In this document: piece by piece, positions 6,323-9,662 of the stretch
Layout: every line of letters begins with the position of its first letter
How positions within the stretch are numbered: position 1 is the first letter of the stretch
Assembly (NCBI GenBank): GCA_028678635.1
Contig: JAJRDC010000029.1
Location: 1-9,662, forward strand
Source of the DNA: Methanomicrobiales archaeon
GTDB lineage: Archaea > Halobacteriota > Methanomicrobia > Methanomicrobiales > JACTUA01
Direction of reading: 5' to 3'
Length of the DNA: 9,662 nt
Notes under the pieces: model-generated
What the model was told of the DNA's origin: nothing
The model's database searches: none
Seen by the model: only the letters and a program-made list of their open reading frames with translations
Made by a program: the position numbers and the translations under genes

Positions 6323-7375
6323 TCAGTAGGTAAGAATCACGTGGCAATTCTGTCCGACCAGGGAAGCCACTTCAAATACCTTCACGGTTCCATCCGGCCC
6401 CTGGATGTACACCGTGTAGGCGGGCCCGCATGCGTCCGTCATGATACAGGCCTTTGTCCCCGATATCGGCTCCCATGGTGCATCGTAGAGGGTACCGTCG
6501 GGTCCCAGGTAACCGGAGGGTCCGCGTATCTTCCATGATGATCCGTAGGGAACATTCAGTTCGAACACCCCGTATCCTCCCATCGGAACCGAGCAGGTGA
6601 CGCCTGTCAGGGATACCGTGATGTAATTGGAGCGGGTCATCGTATCGCTCCCCTGGGCATTGCTGGCCATCAGGGAAACGGTGTATACCCCTGGACCGGT
6701 CAGATGCATCGGGTAGGTATGGGTGGGGTGCTGGGATGTGGAGCTGCTGCCGTCACCGAAATCCCAGAACCATGAGGTGGGGACGTTGGCGGACCGGTCG
6801 GTGAAGGTAACCTCTAACGGCGCGAGCCCTGAGAGGGGAGTCGCGATGAAGTCAGCCACCGGGGTGGCGGGTGCCGGGGTGGGGGGCGGTGCCGGATCAT
6901 CACAGGTGCACGGTTCCCCCTGGTCGTGGGGAACGCAGACGTCCACGGCACCGGTGGCTCCTTCCCCGTTCCCATCGCCCGCGGTGAAGGAAACGGTATA
7001 CTTCCTCCCGTTGCCATTTCCGTTACGCTCTGCCATGAGTGTCGCGGTGCCGGTTCCCACCCCCGACACATCGCCTGACGCCAGCGCCTCATTCCCCGCT
7101 ATCGCCGTGATGGTAATGGTGACGGGATCACCATCGGGATCGGTGATACCACCGATCGTGACATCAACGGATTTATGGTTGGGAGGCCAGAGGCAGTCCA
7201 CGCTGGGATATGCGTATGCGGTATCGGGGGGACTGTTTGCGGCGCTTGCGCAGCCTGCGAGAAGGAACAGGGCGAGCATAGTGATCCCGACGATACGGAC
7301 GATCGTTGTCGGGGATCCCGGCCCTGGAGGTAACTTTATGGGAAACGAAACCCGGCGGGCATTAACCATGATCAT
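6323..7375 (-). CDS. Secreted or lipid-anchored PKD-domain protein with HYR-like N-terminal and unknown C-terminal domain
   Basis: A 350-residue protein. A long, partly basic N-terminus precedes a hydrophobic segment (about residues 28-41) ending LLAGC (Cys42), which fits a lipobox; cleavage after CASA as an ordinary signal peptide is also possible. Residues 48-150 form a beta-sandwich with the CLWPPNHK motif seen in HYR/Ig-like secreted proteins. A Cys- and Pro-rich linker (CTCDDPAPPPTPAPATP) leads to a clear PKD domain (residues 173-255) with WFWDFGDGS and the closing YTVSLMASN. Residues 256-350 hold four cysteines (261, 310, 316, 344), match no family I recognise, and end the protein without a membrane segment. 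ATG 7375 and ATG 7369 are both possible starts; the nearby TATA box would put the transcript start close to them. Likely a cell-surface binding protein. No link to the neighbouring flavodoxin gene is evident. Confidence 0.88.
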   Translation of the reverse strand: MIMVNARRVSFPIKLPPGPGSPTTIVRIVGITMLALFLLAGCASAANSPPDTAYAYPSVDCLWPPNHKSVDVTIGGITDPDGDPVTITITAIAGNEALASGDVSGVGTGTATLMAERNGNGNGRKYTVSFTAGDGNGEGATGAVDVCVPHDQGEPCTCDDPAPPPTPAPATPVADFIATPLSGLAPLEVTFTDRSANVPTSWFWDFGDGSSSTSQHPTHTYPMHLTGPGVYTVSLMASNAQGSDTMTRSNYITVSLTGVTCSVPMGGYGVFELNVPYGSSWKIRGPSGYLGPDGTLYDAPWEPISGTKACIMTDACGPAYTVYIQGPDGTVKVFEVASLVGQNCHVILTY

Positions 7376-7390
7376 GTATTTATTTTAATA

Positions 7391-7400
7391 TTATATAAAA
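7391..7400 (-). promoter_or_regulatory. TATA box for the PKD-protein gene
   Basis: On the minus strand the sequence reads TTTTATATAA, a close match to the archaeal TATA consensus, inside an AT-rich stretch (7376-7485) of otherwise GC-rich DNA. Counting about 26 bases downstream puts the transcript start near 7368, at or beside the ATGs at 7375 and 7369. This suggests a leaderless or near-leaderless message starting at 7369. The same element also reads as TATA on the plus strand. Confidence 0.55.
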
Positions 7401-7501
7401 CAATCCTTTTTAATTATTTGATTTAAGCTTGTTTATTATCAATCTAAACAGTATTATTCCATGAATACCAGATTACCGTTTATTCTGGAGGAGATGTGTC
7501 C

Positions 7502-7597
7502 GTGAACCCTCCGGCACGTGTCCCCCCCGCTCGCGGTGACGGCAAAGAGTTATGGTATCAGGAGTTTGCTCATGATATATTTTCGCGAAGAACTTGA
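7502..7597 (+). CDS. Possible tiny plus-strand gene, perhaps frameshifted
   Basis: A 31-codon frame begins at GTG 7502, eight bases after GGAGGAG (7487-7493), the strongest ribosome-binding-like sequence in the gap, and reads MNPPARVPPARGDGKELWYQ onward. A second frame runs from ATG 7572 (AGGAG at 7560-7564) to TAG 7647-7649 and reads MIYFREELDPRGVLQKQP onward. Removing one T from the TTTT run at 7580-7583 would fuse them into one protein of about 48 residues. TTTATTAT at 7431-7438 could serve as its promoter. No known family is recognised. It may be a small real gene, a remnant of a longer one, or chance. Confidence 0.2.
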   Translation: MNPPARVPPARGDGKELWYQEFAHDIFSRRT

Positions 7598-7645
7598 TCC
7601 ACGCGGTGTCCTGCAGAAACAGCCCCAACATATAGGATCGATCGT

Positions 7646-8128
7646 CTAGCCAGCGACAACAGATGTGATCTGTTGGATGAAATCGTTCAGCCTGCTGTCG
7701 TCACGCAGCTCTTTCCGGGTGAATGACATGCTGGCCGCGATGGTCACGCGCCTTCCTTCCAGCGCCTTCCTCATGAGGAAGAGACTCTCCCCGGGCGAAC
7801 CGCCACAGGTCACAAACAGCACGCCCTTCTTTCCTTCGCATCCCTTCAGGGCCTGGATGGCGGCGTTGATCGCAGGCGTGGGCTTCCCGCCCCACACGGG
7901 GGAACCGATCACCATGAGATCGTACTTCGAGGCATCGATGGTGGATGGCTCGATGGGGTCCGAGAGACCCTTCCCTGCCCGCCTTCCTCCCACCAGGAAC
8001 TTGGTGATCTTGTTGTAATGCTGGAGATCGTACACCTCGATCCGATCTCCTCCCGTGGCGGCAAGACACCGGTCCGCGATCCCCCGGGTATTTCCCGTTT
8101 CCGAATGATAGATGTAGCAGATGTTCAT
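7646..8128 (-). CDS. Short-chain flavodoxin-family protein
   Basis: A 160-residue cytoplasmic protein of the usual flavodoxin length, with no signal peptide. The N-terminal beta strand and FMN phosphate loop read YIYHSETGNT (S9-E-T-G-N-T14). The 50s-like loop region holds GSPVWGG (residues 75-81, with Trp79 a candidate flavin-stacking residue), and CGGSPGES (108-115) occupies the 90s-loop region that shapes the isoalloxazine pocket. It is expected to bind FMN and carry electrons or act as an FMN-dependent reductase; the partner cannot be told from the sequence. It lies 100 bases downstream of the serpin gene on the same strand, so read-through transcription is possible, but no functional link is evident. 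The stop lies in a CTAG shared with the end of the tiny plus-strand frame. The start at 8128 has only a weak GATGATGG-like site upstream. Confidence 0.9.
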   Translation of the reverse strand: MNICYIYHSETGNTRGIADRCLAATGGDRIEVYDLQHYNKITKFLVGGRRAGKGLSDPIEPSTIDASKYDLMVIGSPVWGGKPTPAINAAIQALKGCEGKKGVLFVTCGGSPGESLFLMRKALEGRRVTIAASMSFTRKELRDDSRLNDFIQQITSVVAG

Positions 8129-8188
8129 GTTCCCATCATCCCGTGCAGGGAAAGGATCTAGGGATTCATGATGATTTCCGGGTGGGCG

Positions 8189-8208
8189 GTTTCATGAGTT
8201 TCTGAAAC
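8189..8208. other. Short inverted repeat between serpin and flavodoxin genes
   Basis: GTTTCA (8189-8194) and TGAAAC (8203-8208) form a six-base stem with an eight-base loop, 21 bases past the serpin stop. There is no T-run after it on the minus strand, so a terminator role is weakly supported. The rest of the 100-base gap shows no clear TATA element for the flavodoxin gene. Confidence 0.25.
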
Positions 8209-8228
8209 AAAAGGGTGGACGCCGGTCC

Positions 8229-9554
8229 TCATCCGCCCGGGTTCATGACCCGTCCCATGAACAGGATGTTACCCGTATCACTGTCCTGGATCAGGAAGAG
8301 GAACGGGTGATCCGCACGGAATTCCGGTATCGGCGGTTCGTCACGGATCGCTGTTGCCACTATCACCACCGCGGTTGCGGCAGCTGCCTCCGTCCCTTCC
8401 TCGTTCACGTCCACGAAGGCCTGGTGGATGACGTCCCCGATATACAGGTTCTTTGTGCCATCCATCCCTGAGAGGTCCGCCTGCGATGTGAATGCGGTCG
8501 GCATGCCCATCGATGCCAGGGTGCGTGGAAGACTGTACTTCGTCTCCATTGTGAACTTCGGGAAATAGACCTTCACCCGCTGGCCTTCAAGGGCATTTCT
8601 CCACTCAGACAGCTGCTGCACGGTGAGCGAGTCCTCGACAGCGGACAGGTCATTTCCTTTCGGAAGGATGACGAGCAGGGAGAGCTGCTTCCCGCCGTCC
8701 TTTGCATACGGCATCTCCAGGACCTGCACGGTATCCGTCTCCGTGTAGTTGAAGTGTGCGTCCCTGTCGGTCCGCTCCATCATCTGTACGGGGACGGTGT
8801 TGCCAGGTGCGATGGTGAATATCTCTTCTCTTGTCTTGTTCGCGTCGAACTGCTTCACCCAGGTCCCCTTGAAGTACACGGCGTTCGTGATGACGAGCCG
8901 GGTGAGGGGATCAATTCCCCCGGCGGGGATCAGGTCTTTGATCCGGCTGTTGGTCTGGTCCTCCACCCACCGGTTGATGGTCAGGCGGGAAGGCTCCGGC
9001 TGGTTCTGGAAATCCATGTTGGTGGCATTGGCGCTGTAGTACTCCTGTGCCGTGCTCATGTACCCGGGGAGGAACGCATAGGTCTTCTCTGCCCAGAGGG
9101 CGTTGGCTGTCTTCAGGACGTAGAGGGTATTGCCCCGGTTGATGTCCCGGTAGAGCCCCTGGAAACCCTGTCTCCGCATCGCATCATCCTTCGGGAAATG
9201 GAAGACTGACTGGATCTCATCCGCCGTTGTGCCCCGTGCCCCTTCGTAGGTGATGGCGAGGGCTGACGAGATACTGAATGGTGAGAAGAACAGGTTATCC
9301 ATGGTGGAACCGGGATCCTTCCGGATCTGTGTGTAGGCATCCAGAGCGAAGCGGTTATTCGCATCCACCACGGCCCCTTCCCCCTCTGTCACCGGGCTGA
9401 CCTCTCCCGGTGTCTGAACGGGCGTGGGTATCGGCGTGGGTGTCATGGGTGGTCCCGGTGGTGAGGTAAGACATCCCGAGATGATAACTGCTGCCATGCA
9501 GATGAGGCAGAATCCGGCCAGTGCAGTGTTCCGGCTCATACAACTACCCGTCAT
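8229..9554 (-). CDS. Lipoprotein serpin (serine/cysteine protease inhibitor)
   Basis: A 441-residue protein, near the usual serpin size plus an anchor. The N-terminus has a hydrophobic signal ending in ISGC (lipobox Cys28, codon 9471-9473), then a Pro/Thr-rich tether, so the inhibitor is probably membrane-anchored facing outward. Serpin landmarks are NLFFSPFSISSALA (87-100), the NAVYFKGTW strand, a reactive-loop hinge EEGTEAAAAT (385-394) and FRADHPFLFLI (412-422). The hinge matches the inhibitory consensus (Gly P15, Thr P14, Ala P12-P9, Thr P8), so loop insertion and suicide inhibition are expected. Counting from P17 puts P1 at Thr401 with Ala402 as P1', but the loop is longer than in vertebrate serpins and Arg404 is a possible alternative. 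ATG 9539 is an equally plausible start and keeps the whole signal. The target is unknown; a papain-family peptidase is encoded to the left. Confidence 0.95.
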   Translation of the reverse strand: MTGSCMSRNTALAGFCLICMAAVIISGCLTSPPGPPMTPTPIPTPVQTPGEVSPVTEGEGAVVDANNRFALDAYTQIRKDPGSTMDNLFFSPFSISSALAITYEGARGTTADEIQSVFHFPKDDAMRRQGFQGLYRDINRGNTLYVLKTANALWAEKTYAFLPGYMSTAQEYYSANATNMDFQNQPEPSRLTINRWVEDQTNSRIKDLIPAGGIDPLTRLVITNAVYFKGTWVKQFDANKTREEIFTIAPGNTVPVQMMERTDRDAHFNYTETDTVQVLEMPYAKDGGKQLSLLVILPKGNDLSAVEDSLTVQQLSEWRNALEGQRVKVYFPKFTMETKYSLPRTLASMGMPTAFTSQADLSGMDGTKNLYIGDVIHQAFVDVNEEGTEAAAATAVVIVATAIRDEPPIPEFRADHPFLFLIQDSDTGNILFMGRVMNPGG

Positions 9555-9583
9555 CCTGTATATGATCCCCTGTGGGAGAGAAT

Positions 9584-9604
9584 CATATTTATGGTTTTAT
9601 TTAA
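9584..9604 (-). promoter_or_regulatory. TATA-like promoter region of the serpin gene
   Basis: Read on the minus strand this is TTAAATAAAACCATAAATATG, with two overlapping TATA-like elements (TTAAATAAAA and CATAAATATG). They would place the transcript start at about 9561-9572, giving a short leader before ATG 9554 or 9539. The remaining bases to the window edge show no gene. Confidence 0.5.
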
Positions 9605-9662
9605 CTGCGAAAATTTTTGGAGGGATGGAGAGAGGAGGACTCCCCTTCAGAATCCAAGAAGA

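Noticed and set aside
6723..7388. 221-codon open frame on the plus strand over the PKD gene, including a GGAGGT followed by ATG 7338 and 16 codons
   Set aside because: It lies antisense to a gene with clear PKD and WPPNHK motifs. The ribosome-site-like GGAGGT is the complement of Pro-Pro-Gly codons, so it is most likely chance.

Overview
The window reads like a piece of a fairly GC-rich archaeal genome, most plausibly a methanogen of the Methanomicrobiales type. That placement is inference from several signs: AT-rich TATA-like boxes about 25-30 bases upstream of expected transcript starts, GGTG/GGAGG-type ribosome binding sites, and many secreted proteins with PKD, FG-GAP, DUF333-like and Stig1-like cysteine-rich domains. 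A lipoprotein serpin and a small flavodoxin also fit. No rRNA, tRNA, CRISPR array, insertion sequence or phage gene was seen.

Left half, plus strand (1-5956): three secreted or surface proteins. The first is open at the left window edge. It carries carboxypeptidase-regulatory-like and Ig-like beta-sandwich domains, a papain-family (C1A) peptidase domain and a C-terminal FG-GAP/VCBS beta-propeller. Its usual catalytic Asn is replaced by Ser. The second gene starts at or just after the stop of the first and encodes a small DUF333-like, Cys-rich protein with a C-terminal membrane anchor. The third, after a 228-base gap, is an 813-residue secreted protein made almost entirely of two kinds of Cys-rich repeat, with about 120 cysteines by hand count.

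Middle (5957-6322): a non-coding convergent gap with a pyrimidine-rich plus strand, ending in a strong hairpin at 6261-6303.

Right half, minus strand (6323-9554): in transcription order, a lipoprotein serpin with a canonical inhibitory hinge, a short-chain flavodoxin, and a secreted PKD-domain protein with an unrecognised C-terminal domain. An AT-rich stretch at 7376-7485 supplies the PKD gene promoter. It also precedes a possible tiny plus-strand gene (7502-7597) that looks frameshifted.

As a whole, the region is mostly a set of extracytoplasmic proteins. The most interesting combination is a papain-like peptidase with an altered active site, two disulfide-rich surface proteins beside it, and a membrane-tethered serpin a few kilobases away. 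A functional peptidase-inhibitor link is a hypothesis, not something the sequence proves.
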